A stretch of DNA of 64,000 nucleotides, from assembly GCF_003025035.1 (NCBI RefSeq), contig NZ_PYJN01000013.1, forward strand, positions 434,001 to 498,000, given 5' to 3'. The notes beneath the pieces are model-generated. The model worked only from the letters and a program-made list of their open reading frames with translations, was not told the DNA's origin and did no database searches. Positions 27,501-36,951 of this stretch are shown here, in pieces (the first letter of the stretch is position 1; each line of letters opens with the position of its first letter). This DNA is from Rhizobium sp. SEMIA4064. Its GTDB lineage: Bacteria > Pseudomonadota > Alphaproteobacteria > Rhizobiales > Rhizobiaceae. Both the position numbers and the translations under genes were made by a program.

Positions 27501-28820
27501 ATGGCAGATGCCCTCAAAATCGGCATTGCGGGCTTGGGCACCGTTGGTGCCTCGCTTGTCCGTATCATTCAGAGCCGCGCCAACGAGCTTGCCGTTACCT
27601 GCGGCCGTCCCGTCAAGATCGTCGCCGTCACGGCCCGCGATCGCAGCAAGGATCGTGGTATCGACCTTACCGGCATCGAATGGTTCGGTGGTCCGGTCGA
27701 TCTGGCGCAGAAGGCCGACATCGACGTCTTCGTCGAATTGATCGGCGGTGCCGAAGGGGCGGCCAATGCCGCCGTGCGCGCAGCCCTTGCCCGCGGCCTG
27801 CATGTCGTCACCGCCAACAAGGCGCTCCTTGCCTATCATGGCGTCGAACTGGCCGAGATTGCCGAAGAGAAGGGCGCGCTGCTTAACTTCGAAGCGGCGG
27901 TCGCCGGCGGCATTCCCATCATCAAGGCGCTGCGTGAATCCCTGACCGGCAACACGATCTCGCGCGTCTACGGCATCATGAACGGCACCTGCAACTACAT
28001 CCTGACCCGGATGGAGAAAGAGGGCCTGTCCTTCGCCGATTGCCTGAAGGAAGCCCAGCGTCTCGGTTATGCCGAAGCTGATCCGGCCTTCGACATCGAG
28101 GGCAACGACACGGCGCATAAGCTCGCCATCCTGACGACGCTTGCCTTCGGCAACCGCATCGCGGCCGACGATATCTATCTCGAGGGGATCACCAATATCT
28201 CCATCGAGGATATCCGCGCCGCTGCCGACCTCGGTTATCGCATCAAGTTGCTCGGCGTCGCCCAGCGCACTGAGACCGGCATTGAACAGCGCGTTCACCC
28301 GACCATGGTGCCGCTCGAATCGGTCATCGCCCAGGTCGACGGCGTCACCAATGCCGTCGCGGTCGAATCGGATATTCTCGGCGAACTGCTGATGGTCGGC
28401 CCTGGCGCCGGCGGCAATGCGACGGCTTCCTCCGTGCTCGGCGATATCGCCGACATCGCCAAGAGCCAGCCGGGTGCGCAGCGCGTGCCGGTGCTCGGTC
28501 ATCCGGCGAAGGCGTTGGAACCCTATCGCAAGGCGCAGATGCAGAGCCACGAAGGCGGCTACTTCATCCGCCTGACCGTTCTCGACCGCACCGGCGTTTT
28601 CGCCAGCGTCGCGACCCGCATGGCGGAAAACCACATCTCGCTGGAATCGATCGTGCAGCGTGCAACGCAGCACCTGGCCCCGGCTCATCATCAGACGATC
28701 ATCCTCGTTACCCATGCGACGACGGAGGATTCGGTGCGCAAGGCCGTCGCCGCAATCAAGACCGAGGGCTACCTCGTCGGCGAGCCGCAGGTCATCCGCA
28801 TCGAGCGGCCGAAGGAATAA
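27501..28820 (+). CDS. hom: Homoserine dehydrogenase
   Basis: NAD(P)H-dependent reduction of aspartate semialdehyde to homoserine, the branch point to threonine and methionine; 439 aa. The nucleotide-binding motif GIAGLGTVGASL is at the N-terminus, the catalytic region has GIMNGTCNYILTRM and EADPAFDIEGNDTAHKL-type sequence, and an ACT regulatory domain covers the last ~80 residues (LTVLDRTGVFASVA). ATG 27501 (MADALKIGIAG) is the family start. Confidence 0.96.
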   Translation: MADALKIGIAGLGTVGASLVRIIQSRANELAVTCGRPVKIVAVTARDRSKDRGIDLTGIEWFGGPVDLAQKADIDVFVELIGGAEGAANAAVRAALARGLHVVTANKALLAYHGVELAEIAEEKGALLNFEAAVAGGIPIIKALRESLTGNTISRVYGIMNGTCNYILTRMEKEGLSFADCLKEAQRLGYAEADPAFDIEGNDTAHKLAILTTLAFGNRIAADDIYLEGITNISIEDIRAAADLGYRIKLLGVAQRTETGIEQRVHPTMVPLESVIAQVDGVTNAVAVESDILGELLMVGPGAGGNATASSVLGDIADIAKSQPGAQRVPVLGHPAKALEPYRKAQMQSHEGGYFIRLTVLDRTGVFASVATRMAENHISLESIVQRATQHLAPAHHQTIILVTHATTEDSVRKAVAAIKTEGYLVGEPQVIRIERPKE

Positions 28821-28831
28821 TTCTGACGACC

Positions 28832-28863
28832 AAGGCCCGTTCCGACAAATCGGAATGGGCCTT
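28832..28863 (+). terminator. Long hairpin after hom, terminator-like
   Basis: AAGGCCCGTTCCGA and TCGGAATGGGCCTT form a 14-base helix with a CAAA loop and one G-T pair, 11 bases after the hom stop and just before recJ. Only a short TTCC follows, so termination may be incomplete. Confidence 0.5.
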
Positions 28864-28878
28864 CCAATTCTGGGAGAG

Positions 28879-30684
28879 ATGGTGGAACAGCCGGCAGATC
28901 CTGTGCAGCGGGCATTTCTGGGCGTCGAACGCTCCGTCTCCGGCAACCGCTGGATTTCCCGGCTCGACCAGGCCGGCCAGAACCGGGCGCTGGCCATCGC
29001 TCAAACTCATGGACTGCCGGATCTGATCGCCCGCGTTCTAGCCGGCCGCGGCGTCGGCCTCGAAGAGGCCATGGCCTTCCTCGATCCCACGATCCGCAGC
29101 CTGATGCCCGACCCCCATCTGCTGACAGACTGCGAGAAGGCGGCGCAACGCCTGCTGCGCGCCATCAAAACGGGCGAGACGGTCGCGATCTTCGGTGATT
29201 ACGATGTCGACGGCGCAGCATCCTCGGCGCTGCTCTATCGTTTTCTCACTCATTTCGGCGTGACGGCCAGCATCTATATTCCAGACCGCATCTTTGAAGG
29301 CTATGGCCCGAATCCGGTTGCCATCAACCAACTCATCGATAACGGCGCAACGTTGATCGTTACCGTCGATTGTGGTTCCACCAGCTTCGAATCGCTGGAA
29401 GCGGCGAAGGCTCGCAATATCGACGTCGTCGTCATCGATCATCATCAGGTTGCGCATGAGCTGCCGCATTGCCACGCGCTGGTCAATCCGAATCGGGAGG
29501 ATGATCTGTCGGGGCAGGGACATCTCTGCGCCGCCGGCGTTGTCTTCCTGGTTTTGGTTGCGGCCCTGCGGCAGTTGCGCGAGGCAGGCGATGCCCGGGT
29601 CCGCTCCATGGACCTGCTTGCCTGGCTCGATATCGTCGCCCTGGCGACGGTTTGCGATGTCGTACCCCTGAAGGGGCTGAACCGCGCCTACGTCGTCAAA
29701 GGCCTGATCGCAGCGCGCCATCAGGGCAATCCCGGCCTTGCCGCTCTGTTTCGAAAAGCTGGGCTCGGCGGCCCCGTAAGCCCTTATCACTTTGGTTTCA
29801 TGATCGGCCCGCGCATCAATGCCGGCGGGCGTATCGGCGATGCGGCGCTTGGCGCCCGGCTGCTGACGCTCGACGTTGCCTCCGAGGCCGAGACGATCGC
29901 CGAGAAGCTGGACGAGCTCAATCGCGAGCGCCAGGCGATGGAAGCCGCCATGCTGCAGGAGGCGGAAGCCGAAGCGCTGGCCGAATATGGCAATGGCGAC
30001 GGAGCCTCCGTCATCGTCACGGCGCGGGAAAGCTGGCATCCCGGCATCGTCGGTCTGATTGCCTCGCGGCTAAAGGACAAGTTCCGTCGCCCGGCTTTTG
30101 CCATTGCTTTTGATAGGATGGGGCGGGGCACGGGCTCCGGGCGCTCGATCAACGGTTTCGACATGGGCCGCATGGTGCGCGCCGCCGTCGACGCCGGCCT
30201 GCTCGTCAAGGGCGGCGGTCATGCCATGGCGGCGGGCCTGACGGTCGAGCGCGCCAATCTCGGCAAACTCCGCGCCTTCTTCACCGAGAAGGCAGAAAGA
30301 CAAGTCGCCGGCCTCGTCGCCAATGAAACACTGAAGATCGATGGCGCGCTCGGTGCCGGCGGTGCGACGGTGGAGCTGGTCGACCAGCTCGAAACCGCCG
30401 GCCCCTACGGCTCCGGTCACCCACAGCCGATTTTCGCCCTTCCAAGCCACCGCCTGCGTGATTCACGCCTCGTCGGCCAATCTCACATCAAGATCACCCT
30501 GGAAGCCCAGGATGGCGGCCGCCTCGACGGCATCGCTTTCCGCGCCGTTGAAACGCCCCTCGGGGAGCTTCTGCTCTCCTCCCGCGGATCACAGATCCAC
30601 ATCGCCGGCACGCTCGGTGCCGATCATTGGCAGGGCGCAAGGCGCGTGCAGTTGCGCGTAATGGATGCCGCCAAGGCGCCGTGA
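28879..30684 (+). CDS. recJ: Single-stranded-DNA-specific exonuclease RecJ
   Basis: 5'-3' exonuclease on single-stranded DNA used in recombination and mismatch repair; 601 aa. The DHH-family motifs are present: FGDYDVDGAASSALL, VTVDCGS and VIDHHQ in the N-terminal half, and the DHHA1 domain with GRSINGFDMG and KGGGHAMAAGLTV in the C-terminal half, followed by an OB-fold. ATG 28879 (MVEQPADPVQ) is chosen; GTG 28882 or ATG 28855 inside the hairpin are alternatives. Confidence 0.95.
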   Translation: MVEQPADPVQRAFLGVERSVSGNRWISRLDQAGQNRALAIAQTHGLPDLIARVLAGRGVGLEEAMAFLDPTIRSLMPDPHLLTDCEKAAQRLLRAIKTGETVAIFGDYDVDGAASSALLYRFLTHFGVTASIYIPDRIFEGYGPNPVAINQLIDNGATLIVTVDCGSTSFESLEAAKARNIDVVVIDHHQVAHELPHCHALVNPNREDDLSGQGHLCAAGVVFLVLVAALRQLREAGDARVRSMDLLAWLDIVALATVCDVVPLKGLNRAYVVKGLIAARHQGNPGLAALFRKAGLGGPVSPYHFGFMIGPRINAGGRIGDAALGARLLTLDVASEAETIAEKLDELNRERQAMEAAMLQEAEAEALAEYGNGDGASVIVTARESWHPGIVGLIASRLKDKFRRPAFAIAFDRMGRGTGSGRSINGFDMGRMVRAAVDAGLLVKGGGHAMAAGLTVERANLGKLRAFFTEKAERQVAGLVANETLKIDGALGAGGATVELVDQLETAGPYGSGHPQPIFALPSHRLRDSRLVGQSHIKITLEAQDGGRLDGIAFRAVETPLGELLLSSRGSQIHIAGTLGADHWQGARRVQLRVMDAAKAP

Positions 30685-30746
30685 ACTGCGAACGGAAAAT
30701 CGCCGCTTTAGCACAGAGAAATCAGAGTTTTAGGGAAGGGAAGCAG

Positions 30747-30821
30747 TGGCACGCCCTAGGGGAGTCGAACCCCTCTTTACAGAATGAAAATCTGTCGTCC
30801 TAACCGATAGACGAAGGGCGC
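30747..30821 (-). tRNA. tRNA-Glu (anticodon UUC), copy 1
   Basis: 75 nt with encoded CCA. Anticodon stem ACAGA/TCTGT, loop TTTTCAT giving TTC; T-loop GGTTCGACTCC. The body is identical to the copy at 32569-32643. A CTATAAG -10-like box and a GGCGCCACAGCAC leader precede it on the minus strand. Confidence 0.95.
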
Positions 30822-30940
30822 GTGCTGTGGCGCCCTTATAGTCAGCACCTTTTGTTCTCGCAAGCGGAAAATCGAGAAAAATCTACGGGTAGAGGCGGAT
30901 TTTTCGAGGCAATTGTGGAAAAGCTCGGAATGGGTCCTGT

Positions 30941-31015
30941 TGGTACGCCCTAGGGGAGTCGAACCCCTCTTTACAGAATGAGAATCTGTCGTCCTAACCG
31001 ATAGACGAAGGGCGC
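30941..31015 (-). tRNA. tRNA-Glu (anticodon CUC)
   Basis: 75 nt with encoded CCA. It is the same sequence as the neighbouring UUC copies except loop TTCTCAT, giving anticodon CTC, and discriminator A instead of G. It evidently arose by duplication and a single anticodon change. Confidence 0.94.
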
Positions 31016-31231
31016 AGGCTGCGCTTGCGATCATATAGGAATAGCGCAAAGCCGCCGCAAGCGGAAGCTGGATCATTGATCGCAACCCTCGACATAGGTC
31101 TTGCAGCAATCATGCAACCTTGCGAATTCGCCGGCATACCGGTATTTTAAGTTGAGCGGGATTTTGCGACCGATATGCATGCCGTGCTGCCGCACGAACG
31201 TTGCCTTTCACAATCACAAAAGGATCCCATC

Positions 31232-32431
31232 ATGCCGGACAAGTCTGCAAGCGGTATCGATCGCCGCGATCTGATAATGGCATCCATCGCGACGGTCGGC
31301 GCCGTTGCCACAGCCGCCATCACCGTCAACGCTGGTCCAGCGAATGCTGAGGACGCAGCGATACCTCCTGCCAATCCGTCATCGGGAACGGTCTATACCG
31401 GCGATGTTATCGAAGGCAAAAAGGTCGTCAGCGCGCTCGATGTCAACGACCTGGAGCCCGGCAAGAAGCACCTCTTGTATTTCCGGGGTGTTGAGATGCC
31501 GACCGGACAGCACTGGCATGTGTCTGTGATGGTCGCCAAGGGAGTAAAGCCGGGCAAGCGCGGTGTCCTGACCAGTGGCGTACATGGCGACGAGATGAGT
31601 TCCATGCATACGGTCCAGCTCGTGATGAACCAGCTCGACCCGGCGCAGATGTCGGGCACGGTGATGGCGGTCACAGACGTATCCCCCGCGGCCCTGGGAA
31701 GCATGCAGCGCAGATGGCCCAACCAGGGCAGGGGCATCGATCTGATCGATATGAATCGGGAGTGGCCCGGGAACGAGAACGGCGCCACCGCGCCCAGCCG
31801 ACACGCCGGGCTTCTGTTCAATCGGCTGCTGCGACCGAACGCCGACTTCGCGATCGACTTCCACACCGGGACAACCGGATTTGAAGTCACGGCATTCAAT
31901 ATTGGCGGTATGGATGTGCCCGAGGTCAAGGCGATGGTGGAGTTGTACCCCGTCGGCCAGATCTTCGACAATCACGTCTATCCCGGTGTCCTGCACAACG
32001 CGTTCATGGATGTGGGCATCCCGGCATTCACGCCGGAAATCGGCGCTCCGCGCGTCTTAGACCTAGAAATGATCTCGCTCTTCGTGGAAGGCACAATGAA
32101 CGTCCTCAAGCATCACGGCATCGTTGCCGGGCCGATGGGGCGTACAGGCAAGGACGTGACGGTTTTTGTCGGTAACAGCGCGTTCCCGATCCTGGCCACC
32201 GCGGGCGGGCTCGTTGAGCATCTGGTCAAACTCAATGATAAGGTCGGAGCCGGACAGAAGGTTGCCATCCAGCGCAATAGCTTCGGCGAGGTGGTTGCGG
32301 AATATACAAGCGGCGTGGCCGGAGAGATAACGGGCCAGCGCAGCGATGCAATGTCCGAGCCGGGCAATCCCTTGGTGTTCATCCTTTTCAACAAGCCGGC
32401 GCCGGAGGATGTTCAGGTCTATCCCGAGTAG
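31232..32431 (+). CDS. Tat-exported succinylglutamate desuccinylase/aspartoacylase-family (M14-like) zinc hydrolase
   Basis: A 399-aa zinc amidohydrolase or deacylase of the AstE/ASPA family. The N-terminus has a twin-arginine type signal (GIDRRDLIMASIATVGAVA, cleavage probably after ANAE). The zinc site reads GVHGDEMSS (H118, E121) with the third ligand H211 in DFHTGT, and a catalytic Glu is likely in FTPEIGAP. The C-terminal ~90 residues (HLVKLNDKVGAGQKVAIQ) resemble a barrel-sandwich end domain. AAAGGA precedes the ATG. The gene stands alone between tRNA-Glu copies, on the opposite strand to them. The substrate is unknown, presumably an N-acyl amino acid in the periplasm. Confidence 0.85.
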   Translation: MPDKSASGIDRRDLIMASIATVGAVATAAITVNAGPANAEDAAIPPANPSSGTVYTGDVIEGKKVVSALDVNDLEPGKKHLLYFRGVEMPTGQHWHVSVMVAKGVKPGKRGVLTSGVHGDEMSSMHTVQLVMNQLDPAQMSGTVMAVTDVSPAALGSMQRRWPNQGRGIDLIDMNREWPGNENGATAPSRHAGLLFNRLLRPNADFAIDFHTGTTGFEVTAFNIGGMDVPEVKAMVELYPVGQIFDNHVYPGVLHNAFMDVGIPAFTPEIGAPRVLDLEMISLFVEGTMNVLKHHGIVAGPMGRTGKDVTVFVGNSAFPILATAGGLVEHLVKLNDKVGAGQKVAIQRNSFGEVVAEYTSGVAGEITGQRSDAMSEPGNPLVFILFNKPAPEDVQVYPE

Positions 32432-32568
32432 TCACATCGAGCACCACACATCAGACTTTTTCAACATTCTCGGTCATTGCCGTAAGTTCGGCTGATGACG
32501 AACGCGTTTCCGCTTGGGGTCGATCGCGGACCCAAGTACTCGGTTTTGTTCTGAAGTGATGGAAACAG

Positions 32569-32643
32569 TGGCACGCCCTAGGGGAGTCGAACCCCTCTTT
32601 ACAGAATGAAAATCTGTCGTCCTAACCGATAGACGAAGGGCGC
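32569..32643 (-). tRNA. tRNA-Glu (anticodon UUC), copy 2
   Basis: 75 nt with CCA, identical in the body to 30747-30821. Flanks are also similar: GCGTGCTGTTGTGTGGCGCG here versus GCGTGCTGTGGCGCC there, and GGAAACAGTGG versus GGAAGCAGTGG on the other side. Confidence 0.95.
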
Positions 32644-32800
32644 GTGCTGTTGTGTGGCGCGCTTATAGCGGGGTGATTTCATTCCCGCAAGCGCCTATTT
32701 CGCTTTTTCTTGGAAAAAATGACAGAAGCATAACGCTTCGGCGAAGTTTGAATAAGCATGCCTTAACAGCATGTTGCGCCAATTTGCAGAAGGGGCGGGC

Positions 32801-33604
32801 TTAGAGCCCCCCGCCACTCTGCGGCTGCGTTATCAGCGGCTTGCCATCCTGGCCCTGGCCCTTCGAGGCAACGATATGCGCCAGCATCAGGGCCTCCTTG
32901 CTGTCTATCCTACGAGCGTTGGAACCGCGAGCGGGCAGGATTTTCGAGGGCGTTGCGTCCGCAGTCGGCTTCATCGGGCTCCCCGATGCATAGGCGGCGT
33001 TGCGGACGACGGGTGGCGGAATCACCGCCTGCGACGTTTGGTCGACGGGCATTCCGCCGTTACCCTGTTGTGGCGTGACATTCTGCGTCGCGCTTGGCGG
33101 CATGCTATAGACGCTGCGCATGATCGGCGTGATTCCCTGCGATTGTCCCGGCTGGGTATTGGCCAGCGTTCCGTCCGGATTGACGGCAATCGGCGGGGGT
33201 GCCGAATAGATGCTGCTTCTGTTGGCGTTGACACCCGTCGGCTGCGTCACCAGGCCGGCAATGCCGGCCGGCGCATCGGTGGCCACAGGCGTTGCCCCGG
33301 CTGGTGCCGGCGGGAAGAAGGATTGGCTGTTCGTCTCTTCGGCGACCATCTGTTGCCGGGTGCCATGCACGCTGTGCACCATTGGATCGCGATAGGCGAG
33401 ATCGCCCTTTTGCCGTTTCGCGTCGGCTTTGGTGTTGAGGGCATCGGCAAGCTGTTCGGCAGCACTGGGCTGCGGTTCGGCCGCGGCCGCCTGTTTCTGT
33501 TTGTCACCTGCCGTCGCGCAGCCAGCGAGCATCAGAAATGACATGGCGACGGCAATAGAGCTTGCGAGCTTTTTATTGCCGGATAAAATCTGCTGATCGC
33601 ACAA
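32801..33604 (-). CDS. Predicted lipoprotein, unknown family
   Basis: About 267 aa if it starts at TTG 33604, which has GGGGAA eight bases upstream and gives a signal peptide (SGNKKLASSIAVAMSF) ending in the lipobox LMLAGC. No ATG gives a full signal peptide; upstream in-frame codons to 33730 look noncoding. After the Cys the protein is Ala/Gln/Pro-rich and probably disordered, with SSIYSAPPPIAVNPDGT and a related SVYSMPPSATQNV segment, and a KILPARGSNARRIDSKEALMLAH-like end in pieces. I do not recognise a family. Confidence 0.7.
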   Translation of the reverse strand: MCDQQILSGNKKLASSIAVAMSFLMLAGCATAGDKQKQAAAAEPQPSAAEQLADALNTKADAKRQKGDLAYRDPMVHSVHGTRQQMVAEETNSQSFFPPAPAGATPVATDAPAGIAGLVTQPTGVNANRSSIYSAPPPIAVNPDGTLANTQPGQSQGITPIMRSVYSMPPSATQNVTPQQGNGGMPVDQTSQAVIPPPVVRNAAYASGSPMKPTADATPSKILPARGSNARRIDSKEALMLAHIVASKGQGQDGKPLITQPQSGGGL

Positions 33605-33811
33605 AGGACGTTCCCCGCTTAAAAGTTGGCACCGGAACGGCCTCTTGCGAGGGACGATGATCTCGCGCGGTTCTAAACTGGGAACGATGACCGCGCGAAA
33701 TCCGATGCATGATGCTTCGAGTCGTTCCAAGCATGCCGGAGAGCGGGTATGGCCGGCAAGCGCGAAACCGATGGCTCCGCGCGCGCCGCAAGCCTCACGA
33801 AAGCTAGCGCT

Positions 33812-34252
33812 TTACCAAGCGCCAGTATTGGGCATCGAAGCCCAGGGCTCGGCGGAAGCCAGGTTGGCGCCCTTCTGCAGGATCTCGATGGAAATGCCGT
33901 CCGGAGAACGCACGAAAGCCATGTGACCATCGCGGGGCGGCCGGTTGATTGTAATGCCATTGTCCATAAGCTTCTGGCAGATTGCGTAGATGTCATCGAC
34001 CTCATAGGCGAGGTGACCGAAGTTGCGTCCTCCGGTATACTCCTCAGGGTCCCAGTTGTAGGTGAGCTCCAGACTGGGGGCACCGCTGCTTCGGGAAGCC
34101 TCTGCATCTTCGCTGGCAGCAAGGAAAACGAGTGTGAAACGGCCTTTCTCGTTTTCATAGCGACGGGTTTCGGTGAGGCCGAAGAGAGTGCTATAAAAGT
34201 GCAGTGAAGCGTCGAGATCGGTAACGCGGACCATGGTGTGGAGATAACGCAT
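33812..34252 (-). CDS. gloA: Lactoylglutathione lyase (glyoxalase I)
   Basis: Converts the hemithioacetal of methylglyoxal and glutathione to S-lactoylglutathione; metal-dependent, 146 aa. Canonical parts are [20 protein letters not shown] with the metal His, [15 protein letters not shown] (Glu), [13 protein letters not shown] (His) and [12 protein letters not shown] (Glu). Transcribed alone, divergent from the cold-shock gene. Confidence 0.94.
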   Translation of the reverse strand: MRYLHTMVRVTDLDASLHFYSTLFGLTETRRYENEKGRFTLVFLAASEDAEASRSSGAPSLELTYNWDPEEYTGGRNFGHLAYEVDDIYAICQKLMDNGITINRPPRDGHMAFVRSPDGISIEILQKGANLASAEPWASMPNTGAW

Positions 34253-34449
34253 ACTGTTTCCTCTCTAATGTTTGTGCTGAGACGATCATGAAACGAGACA
34301 CCAGCTTCAGGCAAGACTCGGCGCGCTAATCTACGGATGGGAATAAACGAAAACTAGGACTTGCGCTTTTCCGTTACCAAGATGTTAATCTTGATTTCAA
34401 GGAATCAGTTAACTGTAACAGTGTGACGCGTAATCGAGGGCTGGCTAAG

Positions 34450-35028
34450 ATGGGTGACAGAATTTCATCGAAGGGAATCGTCGACTTCGGAGAGATGTCG
34501 GGCGAGGCCGTCGAGCTCATCGAAATCTCCGGCGTCGTCAAATGGTTCGACGTCGCCAAGGGTTTTGGCTTCATCGTTCCGGATAACGGCATGCAGGACG
34601 TTTTGTTGCATGTGACGTGCCTGCGCCGCGACGGTTATCAGACCATTCTCGAGGGAACGCGCATCGTTGCGCTGATCCAGCGTCGCGAACGTGGGTATCA
34701 GGCTTTCAAGATCCTCTCCATGGATCAGTCGACCGCCGTGCATCCGTCGCAGATGCCGCCGGTGCGCACCCATGTGCAGGTCACGGCGACAAGCGGCCTA
34801 GAGCGCGCCTTGGTCAAGTGGTTCAACCGCACCAAGGGCTTCGGTTTCCTGACGCGCGGTGAGGGCACGGAAGACATCTTCGTGCATATGGAAACGCTGC
34901 GTCGTTTCGGTCTGGCGGAGTTGCGGCCGGGGCAGGTGGTTCTCGTCCGCTTCGGGCCGGGTGAGAAGGGACTGATGGCGGCGGAAATCCATCCGGATGC
35001 GCCAAGCCCGGTGACGCGGCCGCATTGA
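34450..35028 (+). CDS. Protein with two cold-shock (CspA-type) domains
   Basis: A 192-aa protein with two single-strand nucleic-acid-binding domains. The first (about residues 25-85) has [19 protein letters not shown] with RNP1 intact but RNP2 altered to DVLLHVT; the second (about 118-180) has [19 protein letters not shown] and DIFVHMETL. Double-CSD proteins are common in rhizobia and are thought to act as RNA chaperones. ATG 34450 is chosen; an in-frame GTG at 34423 is possible. The DUF192 gene starts one base after the stop, so the two are coupled. Confidence 0.9.
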   Translation: MGDRISSKGIVDFGEMSGEAVELIEISGVVKWFDVAKGFGFIVPDNGMQDVLLHVTCLRRDGYQTILEGTRIVALIQRRERGYQAFKILSMDQSTAVHPSQMPPVRTHVQVTATSGLERALVKWFNRTKGFGFLTRGEGTEDIFVHMETLRRFGLAELRPGQVVLVRFGPGEKGLMAAEIHPDAPSPVTRPH

Positions 35029-35029
35029 C

Positions 35030-35539
35030 ATGATCAGAGCTACGTTTTCTGCTGTTTTGAAGAGCGCCGTCGTGGCGCTTTTTCTTGTCGGGGCATCCGT
35101 TCCAGCCTTCGCGGCGCAAGCGGCCAGCGAGAAAGCGGTAACGTTCGATTCGGAACCTCTGTCGATCAAAACGGCAAAGGGCGTGACACACAAATTCACC
35201 GTGGAATTGGCTTTGACCGAGCCGCAGCTCGAGTACGGCCTGATGTATCGCAAGAGCATGCCGGCTGATCACGGCATGCTTTTCGATTTCGGTGCGCCGC
35301 GCCCCGTCATGATGTGGATGAAGAATACCGTATTGCCGCTCGATATGCTCTTCCTGGACAAGAGCGGCGTCGTAACGCACATTCAGGAAAACGCCTCACC
35401 CTATTCGGAAGCGATCATCAATTCCGGCGGGCCGGTGCTTTACGTTATTGAGCTAAACGGCGGTACCGCCAGAAAACTCGGCCTTGCCGTCGGCGACAAG
35501 GCGACCAGCGCCACGATTTCCGCCAAGCTCGGCAAATAG
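35030..35539 (+). CDS. Exported DUF192 protein
   Basis: A 169-aa DUF192 protein with an N-terminal signal peptide (AVVALFLVGASVPAFAAQA). Domain landmarks are GLMYRKSMPADHGMLFDF, MWMKNTVLPLDMLFLD and YVIELNGGTARKLGL. DUF192 has no agreed function; it is very often found after double cold-shock genes in alphaproteobacteria, as here (one-base gap). Confidence 0.9.
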   Translation: MIRATFSAVLKSAVVALFLVGASVPAFAAQAASEKAVTFDSEPLSIKTAKGVTHKFTVELALTEPQLEYGLMYRKSMPADHGMLFDFGAPRPVMMWMKNTVLPLDMLFLDKSGVVTHIQENASPYSEAIINSGGPVLYVIELNGGTARKLGLAVGDKATSATISAKLGK

Positions 35540-35666
35540 ATTTTCCCCGGGGATCAGCGCTTCAACGCCATTTTAGCTGTTGCAGCACGGAGATGAACCG
35601 TGTATCTCCCCACTCGTTCCGCTGAGCGGAACAACGCGATCTCCTGAAGGGATTACGCGACAGGTA

Positions 35667-35743
<77 letters not shown>

Positions 35744-35915
35744 TTTAAATCCCCCTAATATCTATGAATCAGAATGCCGCCTGGCAGCCTTTTTGCTTGA
35801 AAACAAAGGGATTCGCGGCTAAGCAAATCCCACAATGCTCTGCCATTATAGGCTGGGCGAAGACGAGAGAAGCAAAAAGGCGGGACTGTCCCGCTTATCC
35901 GGAGGCGCTGCAGCG

Positions 35916-36221
35916 ATGCCTGCCAAGATTTACCGTCCCGCAAAAACCGCCATGCAATCCGGCAAGGCCAAGACCCATTTGTGGGTTCTGGAATTCGACC
36001 AGGAAATTCCGCGCAGGATCGATCCGATCATGGGCTATACCTCCTCGGCCGATACGCGCCAGCAGCTCAAGCTGACTTTCGAGACGCAGGAACAGGCCGA
36101 AGCCTATGCACAGCGCAACGGCATCGAATACCGCGTCCTTGCCCCTAAGGACGCCAACCGCCAGGTTGTCTCCTATACCGATAACTTCCGTTTCAATCGC
36201 ATTCAGCCCTGGACCCATTGA
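35916..36221 (+). CDS. NADH dehydrogenase (complex I) accessory subunit, NDUFS4 type
   Basis: A 101-aa member of the 'ETC complex I subunit' family, the bacterial counterpart of the mitochondrial 18-kDa NDUFS4 subunit. Seen are KIYRPAKTAMQSGKAKTHLW at the start, DPIMGYTSSADTRQQLKLTF in the middle and DNFRFNRIQPWTH at the end. GGAGG precedes ATG 35916. It lies between tRNA-Pro and tRNA-Arg, away from any nuo operon. Confidence 0.92.
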   Translation: MPAKIYRPAKTAMQSGKAKTHLWVLEFDQEIPRRIDPIMGYTSSADTRQQLKLTFETQEQAEAYAQRNGIEYRVLAPKDANRQVVSYTDNFRFNRIQPWTH

Positions 36222-36315
36222 TCCAGCATTCGTTGAATTCGATGGCCATTGAGTTTGACGGAAGTTTCAGGCATGTGTTGTCAGCCGCGAACGGTTCGCG
36301 GCGGCTTGGTTTTCA

Positions 36316-36392
<77 letters not shown>

Positions 36393-36684
36393 TCTCCTTT
36401 TTAACTAATTGATTTTGAATGATTATTTTCCTGCTCCTCCTCGCTGGATCGGAGTGAGGGGTTAGGATGTTCTCGTTTCACTGAGTTTGTCCGCATTCAG
36501 CCCGAGGCTGCGATATAGCTTGTGACACGCGGCGAACGATAGGGCGGCGAGGAAAAGGTGGGGCTGGAGTACCGGTTACTGTCCATCGCACGGGAATCCC
36601 AATAGCCTCTAGTTTCCACTCGTTGCAAAATCGAATAACATCTCTCTTTATGACAGGTGGTCAAAGAGAGCATTAGGGGTGTCT
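36393..36684. other. Intergenic stretch after tRNA-Arg, nothing recognised
   Basis: About 290 bp without a plausible gene, tRNA-like 3'-end repeat or integrase remnant. Its base composition is more mixed than that of its neighbours. Confidence 0.5.
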
Positions 36685-36951
36685 ATGCAGCCGATCTACT
36701 ACAGGCTCGCGAGAGCAGTCGCCTTCGGCATTCTGATTATTTTTCCCGCTGTTTTCGTGGCTTCCTGCTCGACGGTCGGCGGACAATCTGGTTCCGCAAC
36801 CGCAAGAAAATCGACAGATCCCGCCACCGCCAAAGACAAAGCGGCTGACCGTCGGCGATGGTCAGAGAGAGTCCAACGAGATAATCAGTTAGCTCCAAGC
36901 GGGTCGCAACCGGGTTCCTATGGCTCTGTCCGTCCTCTCTTGACTTGGTGA
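36685..36951 (+). CDS. Possible small lipoprotein
   Basis: An 88-aa frame with a convincing lipoprotein signal: MQPIYYRLARAVAFGILII then a lipobox FVASC. The mature part is short, polar and without known motifs. AGGGG lies eight bases before ATG 36685; GTG 36679 is an alternative. It is isolated in a gene-poor patch and no family is recognised. Confidence 0.45.
   Translation: MQPIYYRLARAVAFGILIIFPAVFVASCSTVGGQSGSATARKSTDPATAKDKAADRRRWSERVQRDNQLAPSGSQPGSYGSVRPLLTW

Noticed and set aside
30747..32643. Genomic island integrated at tRNA-Glu with att sites
   Set aside because: All three tRNAs are complete with CCA ends, there is no integrase gene and the single gene between is of ordinary composition; duplication explains the repeats as well.
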